A stretch of 32,761 nt of DNA from Actinomycetota bacterium (GTDB taxonomy: Bacteria; Actinomycetota; Acidimicrobiia; Acidimicrobiales; Ilumatobacteraceae), in the NCBI GenBank assembly GCA_009927375.1, contig RFNE01000168.1:1-32761 (forward strand), in the 5' to 3' direction. The notes below the pieces were generated by a model. It saw only the letters and a program-made list of their open reading frames with translations, made no database searches and was not told the origin of the DNA. This document shows, piece after piece, positions 1-8,377 of the stretch (position 1 is the stretch's first letter; every line of letters starts with the position of its first letter). The translations under genes were made by a program, and so were the position numbers.

Positions 1-391
1 CGCTTGACGTTTGCACCACGCCCGCGAGCGACAAATCACGGTCGAGCCACGAATTGAGAAGAGGTCCTCCGTAGATCTCTACGTTCAGGATTCCCAATCC
101 CGCGCTCGATCCAGAGCGACCAGGCTTGAGGGTCAAACCTGGTGAGTCGGTGTGGGCTCCAATGAGCCTCAACGGTTGGCGAGCGGCTTCGTTCAGATTC
201 GACCACGCGATGATGGTCCCAGATCGAGCGAGGTACCCATGAAGCACATGCTCCGGTCGAGGGTCGCAGATGCCGTCCCATTCGATGAAGCCTTCACGAT
301 CAAGGATCGATTTGGCGTTGTTGACGACGTGCCGCGACGTCGGGGACGAATCGAGCAGACTCACCAACTGAGCGATGTCGTAGTTGCTCAT
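1..391 (-). CDS. M18 family aminopeptidase, N-terminal part (runs off the left edge)
   Basis: Reading leftward from the ATG at 391-389 gives an open frame of about 130 codons that leaves the window without a stop. It carries M18 (aspartyl aminopeptidase type) hallmarks: AHTDSP at residues 79-84, whose His80 and Asp82 should be zinc ligands, then LTLKP (86-90) and YGGPLLNSWLDRDL (107-120). M18 enzymes are cytosolic dinuclear-zinc exopeptidases, usually about 430 residues, so roughly two thirds is missing here. Its ATG overlaps the TGA of the upstream membrane-protein gene (ATGA), so the two are probably co-transcribed and translationally coupled. The family call is firm. Substrate specificity cannot be judged from this part. 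Confidence 0.88.
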   Translation of the reverse strand, partial: MSNYDIAQLVSLLDSSPTSRHVVNNAKSILDREGFIEWDGICDPRPEHVLHGYLARSGTIIAWSNLNEAARQPLRLIGAHTDSPGLTLKPGRSGSSAGLGILNVEIYGGPLLNSWLDRDLSLAGVVQTSS

Positions 392-675
392 GGGAGATCG
401 ATCGACGACATCGAGATGTCTTGCCCGAAGAAGTGGCAGGACAAGTCCTTCACGAATCCCTCTGCGCTCATCAGAGTCCGTACCTTGGCAGCGCAGGCAT
501 TGACATCATCACGTTGGGTGAAGGCGAGGTATCCAACTCCGAGCGCAAGCGCAACGAGTAGGAGCTTGGTGACCACTGATTTCGCAAATTTCAGGACCAG
601 CAGGAGGAACAGCACCGAGCCAACAATGAGGCCGACTGAGAGATTCTTGGCCGTGTCCAGATCGATTTCGAACAT
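388..675 (-). CDS. small two-helix membrane protein of unknown function
   Basis: This encodes 95 residues and I do not recognise the family. Two hydrophobic segments at about 12-30 and 35-52 are separated by a short Lys-containing turn (LKFAKSVVTK), which suggests a hairpin in the membrane. The hydrophilic tail has two cysteines (61 and 80) that could form a disulfide if it lies outside the cytoplasm. The stop overlaps the start of the M18 peptidase gene by 4 bases, so the pair is an operon. The ATG at 675 lacks a clear ribosome-binding site; GAGAAT sits 6 bases upstream of it and could be a leaderless -10 box. Hydropathy and coupling make the gene credible. Function is unknown. Confidence 0.7.
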   Translation of the reverse strand: MFEIDLDTAKNLSVGLIVGSVLFLLLVLKFAKSVVTKLLLVALALGVGYLAFTQRDDVNACAAKVRTLMSAEGFVKDLSCHFFGQDISMSSIDLP

Positions 676-704
676 GGGACCATTCTCGCAGGTGGGCGGT
701 GCGA

Positions 705-716
705 TACCGTACGACC
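705..716 (+). promoter_or_regulatory. predicted leaderless -10 box of the DUF3151 gene
   Basis: TACCGT at 705-710 is followed by exactly 6 bases and then ATG at 717, with no purine-rich ribosome-binding site between. A -10 element normally sits 6-8 bases before the transcript start, so the mRNA would begin at the ATG. The preceding bases TGCGATACC recur in front of pup. No clear -35 is visible. Confidence 0.5.
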
Positions 717-1154
717 ATGTCCACGGTGAACCTCAGTGGCACGGGTCCGGGCGAGACCGTGCTTCCAGCGGATCCTTCCGAATTGGTCGAAGGATTGCGT
801 GCGACATCGCATCTCGAGGTCGGTGAGCGTCGCGATGCGGTAGCGCAATGGTGTGCGCGGTTTCCCACGTCAAGCCTCGCGTGGGCGTCGTTAGGCGATG
901 TTGCACGGGACGACATCGAGGCCTACAGCGCTTACCGGGTCGGATATCACCGCGGACTGGATGCGTTGCGCGCCAATGGATGGCGAGGATCGGGCTATGT
1001 GAGGTGGGATCACGAATCGAATCGGGGATTCCTTCGGTGTCTGGACGGACTTGCCAAGTTCGCCGGTCGAATTGGTGAGGTTGCAGAGTCGGCGCGATGC
1101 TCGCAGTTCGCATTGCAGCTCGATCCACGAAGTGGACGGAGAGAACAGATCTGA
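717..1154 (+). CDS. DUF3151 family actinobacterial protein
   Basis: This encodes 145 residues counted from the ATG at 717. It begins VNLSGTGPGETVLPADP and has a central AYRVGYHRGLDALRANGW followed by HESNRGFLRCLDGLAK. This matches my recollection of DUF3151, a family of unknown function largely confined to Actinobacteria, with its typical YARVGYHRGLD..R..GW and H..NRGFLR motifs. A GTG at 699 would add six residues, but family proteins start close to the NLxG motif, and ATG 717 sits at leaderless spacing from a -10 box. It is the first gene of a rightward overlapping set (DUF3151, mobA-like, rhodanese, rnd). Confidence 0.75.
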   Translation: MSTVNLSGTGPGETVLPADPSELVEGLRATSHLEVGERRDAVAQWCARFPTSSLAWASLGDVARDDIEAYSAYRVGYHRGLDALRANGWRGSGYVRWDHESNRGFLRCLDGLAKFAGRIGEVAESARCSQFALQLDPRSGRREQI

Positions 1155-1728
1155 GTACAGGCGGCTTCGTCCTCGCCGGTGGCAAGAGCACTCGGTTCGG
1201 AGCAGATAAAGCGCTCGCTGAATTGGGAACGCGCCACATGATCGACGCGGTCATTGATTCACTTCGTCCAGTCGTCGACAGGATCTCCATCGTGGGAGGC
1301 GATCCCGCCATTGCGTTCGCGCGTCATCTGTCGCATATTGAAGATCACGAGAAGCATCGCGGTCCTTGGGCGGCGTTGGCATCAGTTTCTGCTCACGTGT
1401 CGGACGACATGCTGGTCTTCGTCCCGTGCGATGCGCCTTTGTTGAGGTTGAGACACTCATCAATCTTCGCGAAGCCGCGCGTCTTCACGGTGTCTCAGTG
1501 GCGCGAAGCGAAAGCATGATCCATTGGTCGGTCTCCGCCTGGACTCGTCATCGTTTGGCTGAGGCACTCGATGCAGAAGCGTCTCAGAATTCCTCGTCTC
1601 TGTATTCGGCAATCGAACCGTTGAAGCCAGACTTCGTCGTGGTAGACGAGAGGGAAATGCTGAACGTCAACACTCCGGCGGAGCTCGCCATCGCAGCGTC
1701 CAATTTGGCAGAATTGTCCGATGACTGA
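1151..1728 (+). CDS. MobA-like molybdenum cofactor guanylyltransferase or related NTP transferase, interrupted by a frameshift
   Basis: The N-terminus GGFVLAGGKSTRFGADKA is the nucleotide-binding signature of MobA-like NTP transferases (LAGGxSxRxGxDK). VFVPCDAPLL is the metal-binding Asp motif. The C-terminal part has NVNTPAELA, typical of the end of the family. MobA joins GMP to molybdopterin; related enzymes make other sugar or cofactor nucleotides. The two halves lie in different frames. One missing base in the GG run at about 1446-1447 would restore LLRVETLINLREA and a normal product of about 192 residues. The start is unclear: CTG at 1151, overlapping the previous TGA (CTGA) with GGAGAGA upstream, gives the natural N-terminus, while ATG at 1097 adds 18 residues. 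The exact substrate is uncertain. Confidence 0.75.
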
Positions 1729-2029
1729 AATCACCGTTGATGAACTACACGGACTCCTCGCATCTTCGCCTCGAGTCGTCGATGTGCGCGAGCGAGACGA
1801 ATTTGCCGGAGGCCGTATCCCTGGTGCCCTCAACGCACCGCTTTCCGAGCTCGGCGATCACGTCGAGAAGTTCCAAGGTGGGGATGTGGTGTACGTGGTG
1901 TGTCAGGCAGGGGGACGAAGCGCTCGGGCATGTGAGGCGCTCGAGGAAGCAGGGTTGTCGGGTTTGGTGAACGTCGTCGGAGGCACTGGAGCGTGGAAGG
2001 CTCGGAACTTCCCCTTGGAAGTTGGCTGA
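1721..2029 (+). CDS. single-domain rhodanese-like sulfurtransferase
   Basis: This is a 102-residue single rhodanese domain. VVDVRERDEFAGGRIPGALNAPL (19-41) contains the DVRxxxEFxxGxIxGAxN signature. The active-site loop is CQAGGRS with Cys61 positioned to carry a persulfide, as in GlpE or ThiI-like domains. It is cytosolic with no signal peptide. It overlaps the MobA-like gene by 8 bases and the RNase D gene by 8 bases, so it lies inside an operon. Beside a MobA-like gene it could supply sulfur for molybdopterin or another thio-cofactor, but that link rests only on position. Confidence 0.9.
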   Translation: MTEITVDELHGLLASSPRVVDVRERDEFAGGRIPGALNAPLSELGDHVEKFQGGDVVYVVCQAGGRSARACEALEEAGLSGLVNVVGGTGAWKARNFPLEVG

Positions 2030-3170
2030 TCTGACGACGCACGTTTGGATCGACAAAGACAGCGAACTCGAAGGTCTTCGGGATCGCCTGATCGATCATC
2101 CTCGGGTCGCGATCGATACGGAATTTCATCGTGAACGCACCTATTTCCCTGAACTTGCCCTCCTGCAGATTGGCTCACCGGACGGCGTCTATCTGATCGA
2201 CCCACTCAAGTGCGACGTTGGCATTCTCGCGCCAGTTCTCGATTCATCTGTTCTGTGGATTGCGCATGCGGCTCAACAAGATCTCGAAGTGCTCCACCTG
2301 GCGACTGGGGTCACGCCTCGGAATCTGTTTGACACGCAGATCGCATCGGGATTCATCGGCATGTCGACGCCCTCGTTGTCCGCGCTCGTGAGCAGCACTC
2401 TGGGGGTGAACTTGTCGAAAGGCGATCGGCTGACTGATTGGCTGCGACGTCCACTTACCGCTGCCCAATGCGCGTACGCCGCCAATGACGTGCTCCACCT
2501 CGACGCCGTCTACGAGAAAGTCACCGAGGAGCTCATCGGTCTCGATCGACTGGGTTGGGCCGAAGAGGCGTGCGCTGAATCACTTTCACGGCGACAGGAG
2601 TCAACCAGTGATGACGCGTGGCTCAGGGTGAAAGATGCGCGTTCCTTGAAAGGTGAGGCACGTGGTGTCGCTCGTTCCGTCGCTCGATGGAGGGATGAGC
2701 GTGCTCGCCAACTCAATGTTCCCGTCCGAAGAGTGTTGTCTGACATGGCGTTGGTCTCGATCGCGCAACAAGTTCCAACGAGTGCCAATGAACTCTTGGG
2801 TCTGCGGGGTATCGATGGTCGACTTTCGCACGGCTCGGACGTGAATGAAATCCTCGCGGTCGTCGCATCAGGTCGGACAGAAGTTGTAAGTCTTCCGAAC
2901 GGGTCAGGGGAGGAGATCGACAAGCGACTCAAACCTGCGGTCAATCTGATGACTGCCTGGATTAGCGAACTTGCGCGGCTTCATCGCATCGATGCGACTC
3001 TGCTCGGGACTCGCGCAGATGTCGACGCTCTTCTGCGTCGGGATGAATCGTGTCGACTGCTCTCAGGCTGGCGTCGCGACATCGTGGGATCCGATCTTGA
3101 GGACATCCTGAATGGCAGGGCAGGCCTTTCGTTTGACGGCAAGGGCCACTTGCGACTGATTCGCCAGTAA
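2022..3170 (+). CDS. rnd: ribonuclease D (3'-5' exoribonuclease, HRDC domain)
   Basis: This encodes 382 residues, near the usual length of about 375. The DEDDy exonuclease core is visible: Exo I IDTEFHRE with Asp32 and Glu34, Exo II HAAQQDLEVL with Asp87, and Exo III YAANDVLHL with Tyr152 and Asp156. A C-terminal HRDC region follows (WRDERARQLNVPVRRVLSD). RNase D trims the 3' ends of tRNA precursors and other stable RNAs in the cytosol. The start is TTG at 2022, overlapping the rhodanese stop by 8 bases and preceded by GGAAG at close spacing. It is the last gene of this rightward operon. A hairpin lies about 10 bases downstream. Confidence 0.92.
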   Translation: MADLTTHVWIDKDSELEGLRDRLIDHPRVAIDTEFHRERTYFPELALLQIGSPDGVYLIDPLKCDVGILAPVLDSSVLWIAHAAQQDLEVLHLATGVTPRNLFDTQIASGFIGMSTPSLSALVSSTLGVNLSKGDRLTDWLRRPLTAAQCAYAANDVLHLDAVYEKVTEELIGLDRLGWAEEACAESLSRRQESTSDDAWLRVKDARSLKGEARGVARSVARWRDERARQLNVPVRRVLSDMALVSIAQQVPTSANELLGLRGIDGRLSHGSDVNEILAVVASGRTEVVSLPNGSGEEIDKRLKPAVNLMTAWISELARLHRIDATLLGTRADVDALLRRDESCRLLSGWRRDIVGSDLEDILNGRAGLSFDGKGHLRLIRQ

Positions 3171-3181
3171 GCACGATCCCT

Positions 3182-3210
3182 CAAGCAGCAGGGCCGAGCC
3201 TGTAGGCTTG
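3182..3210 (+). terminator. two-part stem-loop after rnd, possible terminator
   Basis: The arms CAAGC (3182-3186) and GCTTG (3206-3210) enclose inner arms CAGG (3189-3192) and CCTG (3199-3202) around the loop GCCGAG. The stem totals 9 bp with a small internal loop. There is no T-tract afterwards, so intrinsic termination would be weak. It could also be an mRNA-stabilising 3' end. Confidence 0.4.
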
Positions 3211-3271
3211 TCAACGATGTTTATTCGATAGGCGGCCACATTGTGGTCGTCCAGCTAGTTTGGAGCCACAC

Positions 3272-3460
3272 GTGAAGAAGGGTCGCCACCGACGCTTCGA
3301 AGAAGCGCGCAAGTTGAAGCAATCTGGGCCTTCCCCCGAGGATCTGGGCCTTGGTCGCAATCGTCGCCCGCAGTCCGAAGAGGACGAATATGCAGCGATT
3401 GCGGAACGCTATGGCGTTCGCTTCGACGACGATGAAGAAGAAGCTGACGACGACCAGTAG
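3272..3460 (+). CDS. small charged protein of unknown function upstream of typA
   Basis: Counted from the GTG at 3272 this encodes 62 residues. That start is preceded by GGAG at 3262-3265 with 6-base spacing and is preferred to the TTG at 3260. The N-terminal half is strongly basic (KKGRHRRFEEARKLK). The C-terminal tail is almost purely acidic (FDDDDEEEADDDQ). There are no cysteines and no membrane segment. The split charge suggests an RNA- or ribosome-associated small protein, but I do not recognise a family. It ends 24 bases before typA and may be co-transcribed with it. Confidence 0.6.
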   Translation: MKKGRHRRFEEARKLKQSGPSPEDLGLGRNRRPQSEEDEYAAIAERYGVRFDDDEEEADDDQ

Positions 3461-3484
3461 GTCGTAACGGCAGCGGAAGGACCC

Positions 3485-5322
3485 ATGTCTACACCCCCTG
3501 AAAAACTGAGAAGTATTGCGCTCGTCGCGCACGTCGACCATGGAAAGACGACGCTTGTCGATGCTCTTCTGCGGAGTACTGGAACGTTCTCGAGCCATGC
3601 GGCCGTTGTCGATCGTGTCATGGACAACAACGATCAGGAGCGTGAGCGAGGAATCACCATCCTCGCCAAAGCAGCACAAGTGGAGTGGAAGGGCGTCAAG
3701 ATCAATCTCGTCGACACTCCCGGTCACGCCGACTTCGGCGGCGAGGTCGAACGCGCCTCGCGTTGGTAGACGGGATCCTTCTCCTCGTCGATGCCGCAGA
3801 GGGTCCTCTTCCGCAGACCCGATACGTGCTGTCGAAAGCGCTTGCCCAGGACCTGCCCGTCATCCTTGTGATCAACAAGGTCGACCGTGGTGATGCACGA
3901 GCCGAGGAAGTGCTTCACGAGGTCGAACAACTCTTCCTCGACCTGGCACATTCAGATCATCACTTGAGTTTCCCGGTGTATTCGGCAGTCGCCCGTGAGA
4001 GTCGGTCGATGAAGGGGATTGGCATGCCCGCGCCCGATGCCGATCTCGCACCATTGCTCGATGCGATTCTCGAATACATTCCCGTCCCTAATCACGACAT
4101 CGATGCGCCACTGCAGGCGCTCGTGACCAACCTTGATGCGAGCGACTACCTGGGTCGTCTTGCCATCGGTCGAGTGATCTCGGGGGTAATGAAGAAGGGT
4201 CAGCAAGTCGTTCTGTGCCAGAAGCCGACAGCGGATAATCCGCAACCGATGCTCAAGAGCAAGTTGAGCGGACTTTTGCTTTTCTCGGGAATCGACCGCG
4301 TCGAAGTCCAGGAGGTCGTCGCCGGCGACTTGTTCATCATGTCTGGAATCGAAGAGGTCGAAGTTGGTGACACGATCGCAAGCGCTGAAAACCCTGTTCC
4401 GCTTCCTCGCCTAGAGGTTGATGAGCCGGTGCTGCGGATGAGCTTCGGGGTCAACACCTCGCCATACGCAGGTCGCTCTGGCAAATATCTCACTTCGCGC
4501 CACCTTCGCGACCGCTTGAAGAAAGAGATCCTCGGCAATGTCAGCATCAAGATCGCCGAAACCGACTCTGCCGACGTCATGGAAGTAGCTGGTCGTGGTG
4601 AACTCCAACTCGCGGTGCTCATCGAGAACATGCGTCGCGAGGGCTTCGAGCTCCAGGTGAGCCGACCAGAGGTGATCACGCGAGAGATTGACGGAAAGAA
4701 GCACGAGCCATTGGAGACGGGCACGTGTGACGTCCCCGATGAGTACGTTGGGGCAATCACTCAGGCCTTGGCGCCACGCAAGGGTCGGATCACCGACCTG
4801 CGGCCGGGAGACCCGGGGCGAACGATCATTTCGTTCGAGGCTCCGTCGCGTGGTCTGATCGGTTTTCGCTCGTTGGTCTTGACGGTGACCCGAGGAACGG
4901 CGCTGTTACACCAGGCGCTCAACGGATGGACTCCATGGGCTGGTGAACTTCCACATCGCACCGGTGGGGCGATGGTCGGAGACCGGATCGGCACGGCAAC
5001 TGCCTACGCGCTCGACAACCTGCAACTTCGCGGAACGTTATTCGTTTCGCCCGGCGATGAGATCTATGAGGGAATGGTCGTTGGGGAGAATTCTCGCGAA
5101 GAAGAGATGGTCGTCAACGCGGTGCGTGCCAAAGAGAAGACGAACATTCGCACACACAGCCATGACGATGGTCCGAAACTCGCAACTCCGGTGACCCACA
5201 CTCTCGAGACGGCAATCGAATGGATCGGCGATGACGAGCTCGTCGAGGTGACTCCTGACGCGATTCGGATTCGCAAACGATTCCTCAATCTCGAGGATCG
5301 CAAGAAGAACAACCGCAAGTAG
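3485..5322 (+). CDS. typA: GTP-binding protein TypA/BipA, interrupted by a frameshift
   Basis: TypA/BipA is a ribosome-associated translational GTPase related to EF-G and LepA, involved in ribosome assembly and stress growth. The P-loop AHVDHGKTT is at residues 15-23, [15 protein letters not shown] marks G3, and NKVDR marks G4. The remainder matches the EF-G-like domains and the TypA-specific C-terminus ([18 protein letters not shown]). The frame breaks at about 3757, where ERA runs into SRW and a stop. One missing C (gcgccTC to gcgcccTC) would restore [19 protein letters not shown] and a normal 612-residue protein. GGAAGG at 3475-3480 precedes the ATG. The stop abuts the stop of the convergent gene as TAGCTA. 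Confidence 0.92.
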
Positions 5323-6093
5323 CTAGCGTCGCACCTTCGGGTGTGGCAACGGGGTCGAGCGCTTTTCTTCGAGAAGTGTGACGAGCTTCTTGTAGACCGG
5401 AAGTCCGACCAACTCGATGATCTCGTCAGCCAGATACTTGTAGACGGGTTCCTTGCCTACGAAGGCAGACGCATCGTCGGTGCACCACCAGTGGAAGTCT
5501 TCACCGCCGCCGCCCCAATCTCGCCGTTTCCACTCGCGAACAAAAGCGATTCGATGACCGTCGTCCTCGTCCAACTCATCCAACCGAATCGGGACCTGCC
5601 AGCACACGTCTGGCTTCCAGTCCATCGGGCGTTCTCCTGCTTCAAGCGCAGCGATATGAAACGCACAGCCCATTCCACCCTCGAAGTCGGGCTCATTGTG
5701 GAAGATGCAGGCCCCATTGACTCGCCGTGTCTTGTCGCTACCGTCACGTTCCTTCATCAACCAATTGCCGTTGCGACCCTTGTTGAAGTTCTGCCAGTGA
5801 TGCGGCTTCAATCTTGCGACGAACTTGCGAACATTTGCCAAGTCCTTCTTGTCGAGGAAGTGGGCTCCATAACTGCAGCATCCCTGCTGAAGATGCGTTG
5901 CATCGTCGTCAAGTACGCCCTTGCAACCCTCGCCGTAGATGCACTTGTAGTTCGAACGCATGAATGTCTCGTCGAACATCCACGTCTGATCCCGGTCATC
6001 GTCATCAAAACTCAACCATTCATGGATGTTCTTCGGCTTTGGCACCTGAGCGACGATAGTTGATTGGGCACTCTGCTGAAAGTCTCGTGGCAT
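5323..6093 (-). CDS. conserved actinobacterial cysteine-rich protein of unknown function
   Basis: Counted from the ATG at 6093 this encodes 256 residues. An in-frame ATG at 6141 would overlap the divergent gene, and MPRDFQ looks like the natural N-terminus. It has many cysteines and aromatic residues in short motifs: YKCIYGEGCKG, QQGCCSYGAHFL, GACIFHN, GMGCAFH, KPDVCWQVP and FHWWCTDD. The spacing resembles proteins annotated in Actinobacteria as putative metal- or iron-chelating (DUF3109-like or YkgJ-like), but I am not certain of the family. No signal peptide or membrane segment is seen. It converges tail to tail with typA with no bases between the stops. Confidence 0.72.
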   Translation of the reverse strand: MPRDFQQSAQSTIVAQVPKPKNIHEWLSFDDDDRDQTWMFDETFMRSNYKCIYGEGCKGVLDDDATHLQQGCCSYGAHFLDKKDLANVRKFVARLKPHHWQNFNKGRNGNWLMKERDGSDKTRRVNGACIFHNEPDFEGGMGCAFHIAALEAGERPMDWKPDVCWQVPIRLDELDEDDGHRIAFVREWKRRDWGGGGEDFHWWCTDDASAFVGKEPVYKYLADEIIELVGLPVYKKLVTLLEEKRSTPLPHPKVRR

Positions 6094-6103
6094 ACTGAAG
6101 GCC

Positions 6104-6298
6104 GTGAATGTGGATGACGTTGTATCTCGATTGGAGACCATTTCTGAAGAGCTTGCCGATGCAGCAATTCAGGCTTTGATGGAGGCCAACTCACGAGGGG
6201 ATGACCGCCGTCCGGAGGCTGAACGAAATCTGACGATCGCGCGAAGATCGATAGAAAAGGCGATTTCTACGCTTCGCCGAGTTGATTCAGGCGATTGA
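6104..6298 (+). CDS. small conserved helical protein of unknown function
   Basis: This encodes 64 residues from the GTG at 6104. The sequence is predicted helical and soluble, with heptad-like leucine and isoleucine spacing (VSRLETISEELADAAIQALMEA, then RRSIEKAISTLRRV), suggesting a two-helix hairpin. I do not recognise a named family. It diverges from the cysteine-rich gene with only 10 bases between start codons, and its last 32 bases overlap the convergent LOG-family gene. CATACT lies 7 bases before the GTG and might be a leaderless -10 box. The gene is supported mainly by coding character and lack of a better alternative. Confidence 0.55.
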   Translation: MNVDDVVSRLETISEELADAAIQALMEANSRGDDRRPEAERNLTIARRSIEKAISTLRRVDSGD

Positions 6299-7295
6299 TC
6301 ATCTCTCTCAGCCGACCATAGGACCGTTTGTCGAAGCGAAGGCGTAGGCGTTCGAGCTCGACCTTGTCGCCCTCCGCTTGCTCCTGGCGGCTCGCGTCAG
6401 AACGAATGATCGGCTCGGCAACGATGTCTGCGAACTCGTTGTTGAGCGTCGCGATGCTTGGGTCAGAGAGTCGCTGGCGATGCCGAATAAAGAGATTCGG
6501 ACCCACGAACCGTAGCGAGTCGTAGTTCGAGTAGAACCGTTGGATCTCCTCGACGGCGTCAGATCCGTGGTTTGTCAGGCTGTAGAGCGCGAAGTCATCT
6601 GACGAGACCATCCCTGACGGATACAGCACCTCGCGAAAGAATCTGTCGAGATGCTCCCAGTAGGGGGTGCCAAGTGGGTTCATGAGGATGACCGGCACCG
6701 GGACACTCTTTCCAGTCTGAAGAAGTGTGAGTAACTCAAACGTCTCGTCCAAGGTTCCAAATCCGCCTGGAAGAGCGACGAAAGCGTGAGATTCCTTAAC
6801 GAGCATCAGTTTGCGAGTGAAGAAGTACCGCATGGATACGTACTTCTCATCGCCTGCAATGATCGGATTTGCGCCGGTCTCAAACGGCAGTCGTATCGAA
6901 ACCCCGATCGACATCTCGCGGCCGGCTCCGACCATCCCTGCCTCCATGATTCCCGGGCCTGCTCCGGTGACGACCATCCATCCGTGCGACGCGAGTGATC
7001 GGGCGAGGTGCACTGTTTGCTCGTAGAGCGGATCATGGGGTTTCGTTCGAGCGGACCCGAAGATCGTCACCTTCCGCAAACCTGAATACGGGCGAAACAT
7101 CGAGAATGCTTCACGCATCTCTCGCAGGGCGGAACCCGCGATCTTGAAGTCGAGATCGCTTAGTTCATCTGTTGTGAGAAGAATTGCGGTTTCGACGAGG
7201 TCGAGATATCGAATTCGTGCGGATCCGGTGACGCCGGGATCGATCACCGACTCAGCAAGTTCTCGTGCTCGCTCGACCCGCTCAAGGTCGCTCAA
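6267..7295 (-). CDS. LOG family protein (TIGR00730-type nucleotide 5'-monophosphate phosphoribohydrolase)
   Basis: This encodes 342 residues. The Rossmann fold includes VTIFGSART (76-84), VTGAGPGIMEAGMVGAG (109-125) and the signature PGGFGTLDE (176-184), the PGGxGTxxE motif of the LOG family. LOG enzymes release a base from nucleoside monophosphates; the best-known case is cytokinin activation, and many bacterial members have undefined nucleotide roles. Older databases label them lysine decarboxylase, which is misleading. The start is TTG at 7295, overlapping the tal stop (TTGA), so the gene is the distal member of the nagA-tkt-tal operon. Long N- and C-terminal helical extensions make it longer than minimal LOG proteins (about 190 residues). 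Confidence 0.88.
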   Translation of the reverse strand: MSDLERVERARELAESVIDPGVTGSARIRYLDLVETAILLTTDELSDLDFKIAGSALREMREAFSMFRPYSGLRKVTIFGSARTKPHDPLYEQTVHLARSLASHGWMVVTGAGPGIMEAGMVGAGREMSIGVSIRLPFETGANPIIAGDEKYVSMRYFFTRKLMLVKESHAFVALPGGFGTLDETFELLTLLQTGKSVPVPVILMNPLGTPYWEHLDRFFREVLYPSGMVSSDDFALYSLTNHGSDAVEEIQRFYSNYDSLRFVGPNLFIRHRQRLSDPSIATLNNEFADIVAEPIIRSDASRQEQAEGDKVELERLRLRFDKRSYGRLREMINRLNQLGEA

Positions 7296-8374
7296 TGCGA
7301 AGCCGCCTTGAACTCCAGCGAGGAGAGAAGTTCGTCAAAACTTGACTGGAATGCGGTGAGTCCGTCGATTTCAAGTTTGCGAGCTATTGACTCGACGTCA
7401 ATTCCCGCTTTCTTGACCTGTTCGAGATGTTCTCTCGCGCTCTCCACGTCGCGATCGAGCGTCTTTCCGACCGTTCCCGAGCGTTCGAATGCTTCAATCG
7501 TTGGATCGGGCAGGGTGTTAACCGTGAGAGGGCCAATGAGTTCATCGACGTAGAGCGTTGAGGAAAACGCAGGGTTCTTCGTTGAGGTTGAGGCCCAAAG
7601 TGGTCGCTGGGCTTGCGCTCCGAGAGTCGAAAGCGCGGTCCAACTCGGGCCTTGGAGATGCAGGAGGAACTCCTGATACGCCAACTTCGCTTGCGCTATT
7701 GCAGTGCGTCCAACCGGAACATCAGAACCCTCCAGAAGGGGATCAATCGCATTGTCTACGCGAGAGATAAAGAAACTTGCAACGCTTGCAACATGATTCA
7801 GCTTCGTCTCGTCATTCTTTGCCAACAACTCGAGACCCTGTTGATGTGCTGCAGCAACTTGGCGATATCTCTCGATTCCAAAGATCAGCGTGACGTTGAC
7901 GTTGATTCCCTCGCTGAGCACAGTTGTAATCGCTTCCAATCCAGCGTCCGTCGCGGGAATCTTGATCATGACATTGGGTCGGTTTACTCGCTTCCACAAC
8001 TCACGAGCCGCTTTGATGGTGCCCCCAGCGTCGTGACACAGGGACGGACTCACCTCAACGCTGACGTAGCCGTCGACGCCTTTGCTTGATTCATAGACGC
8101 CTGCAAAAAGATCGCATGCCGAAACGATGTCACTCGTCACGAGCTCCCAGTACGCGTCTTCGACGGAAAGCCCTCGAGATAGAGCATCGGCAAATTGTTC
8201 GTCGTACAGGGTCGAACCGGTGATTGCCTTCTGAAAAATCGTCGGGTTGGACGTCAGGCCTCGGATCCCCGCGGTGATGGCTCGTTGAAGAGACCCGTCC
8301 ACAAGTGAGTCACGACGCAAGTTGTCGAGCCAAGCACTTTGTCCTTGCTCAGGAAAGAGCCGCGCGAGATTCAT
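7292..8374 (-). CDS. tal: transaldolase
   Basis: This encodes 360 residues, the usual size for the actinobacterial form. Transaldolase moves a dihydroxyacetone unit between sedoheptulose 7-phosphate and glyceraldehyde 3-phosphate in the cytosolic non-oxidative pentose phosphate pathway. TSNPTIF (41-47) is the conserved N-terminal motif. MIKIPATDAG (136-145) carries the Schiff-base lysine Lys138. VSVEVSP and NVNVTLIF are typical barrel strands. It starts 3 bases after the transketolase stop, and its TGA overlaps the TTG start of the LOG gene, so it sits inside a tight operon and is functionally paired with tkt. Confidence 0.97.
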   Translation of the reverse strand: MNLARLFPEQGQSAWLDNLRRDSLVDGSLQRAITAGIRGLTSNPTIFQKAITGSTLYDEQFADALSRGLSVEDAYWELVTSDIVSACDLFAGVYESSKGVDGYVSVEVSPSLCHDAGGTIKAARELWKRVNRPNVMIKIPATDAGLEAITTVLSEGINVNVTLIFGIERYRQVAAAHQQGLELLAKNDETKLNHVASVASFFISRVDNAIDPLLEGSDVPVGRTAIAQAKLAYQEFLLHLQGPSWTALSTLGAQAQRPLWASTSTKNPAFSSTLYVDELIGPLTVNTLPDPTIEAFERSGTVGKTLDRDVESAREHLEQVKKAGIDVESIARKLEIDGLTAFQSSFDELLSSLEFKAASH

Positions 8375-8377
8375 CGG

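Noticed and set aside
152-826. 224-codon rightward open frame at the left edge
   Set aside because: It lies antisense to the M18 peptidase and the small membrane protein, has a shuffled composition and no recognisable motif. The opposite strand gives clear family matches.
3740-3780. programmed frameshifting in typA, and likewise in mpa, dop and helY
   Set aside because: No slippery heptamer with a downstream structure is evident, and seven unrelated genes affected by both losses and gains fits sequencing error better.
5341-6063. 240-codon rightward open frame
   Set aside because: It is antisense to the cysteine-rich conserved gene, whose motifs match actinobacterial proteins. The plus-strand reading shows none.
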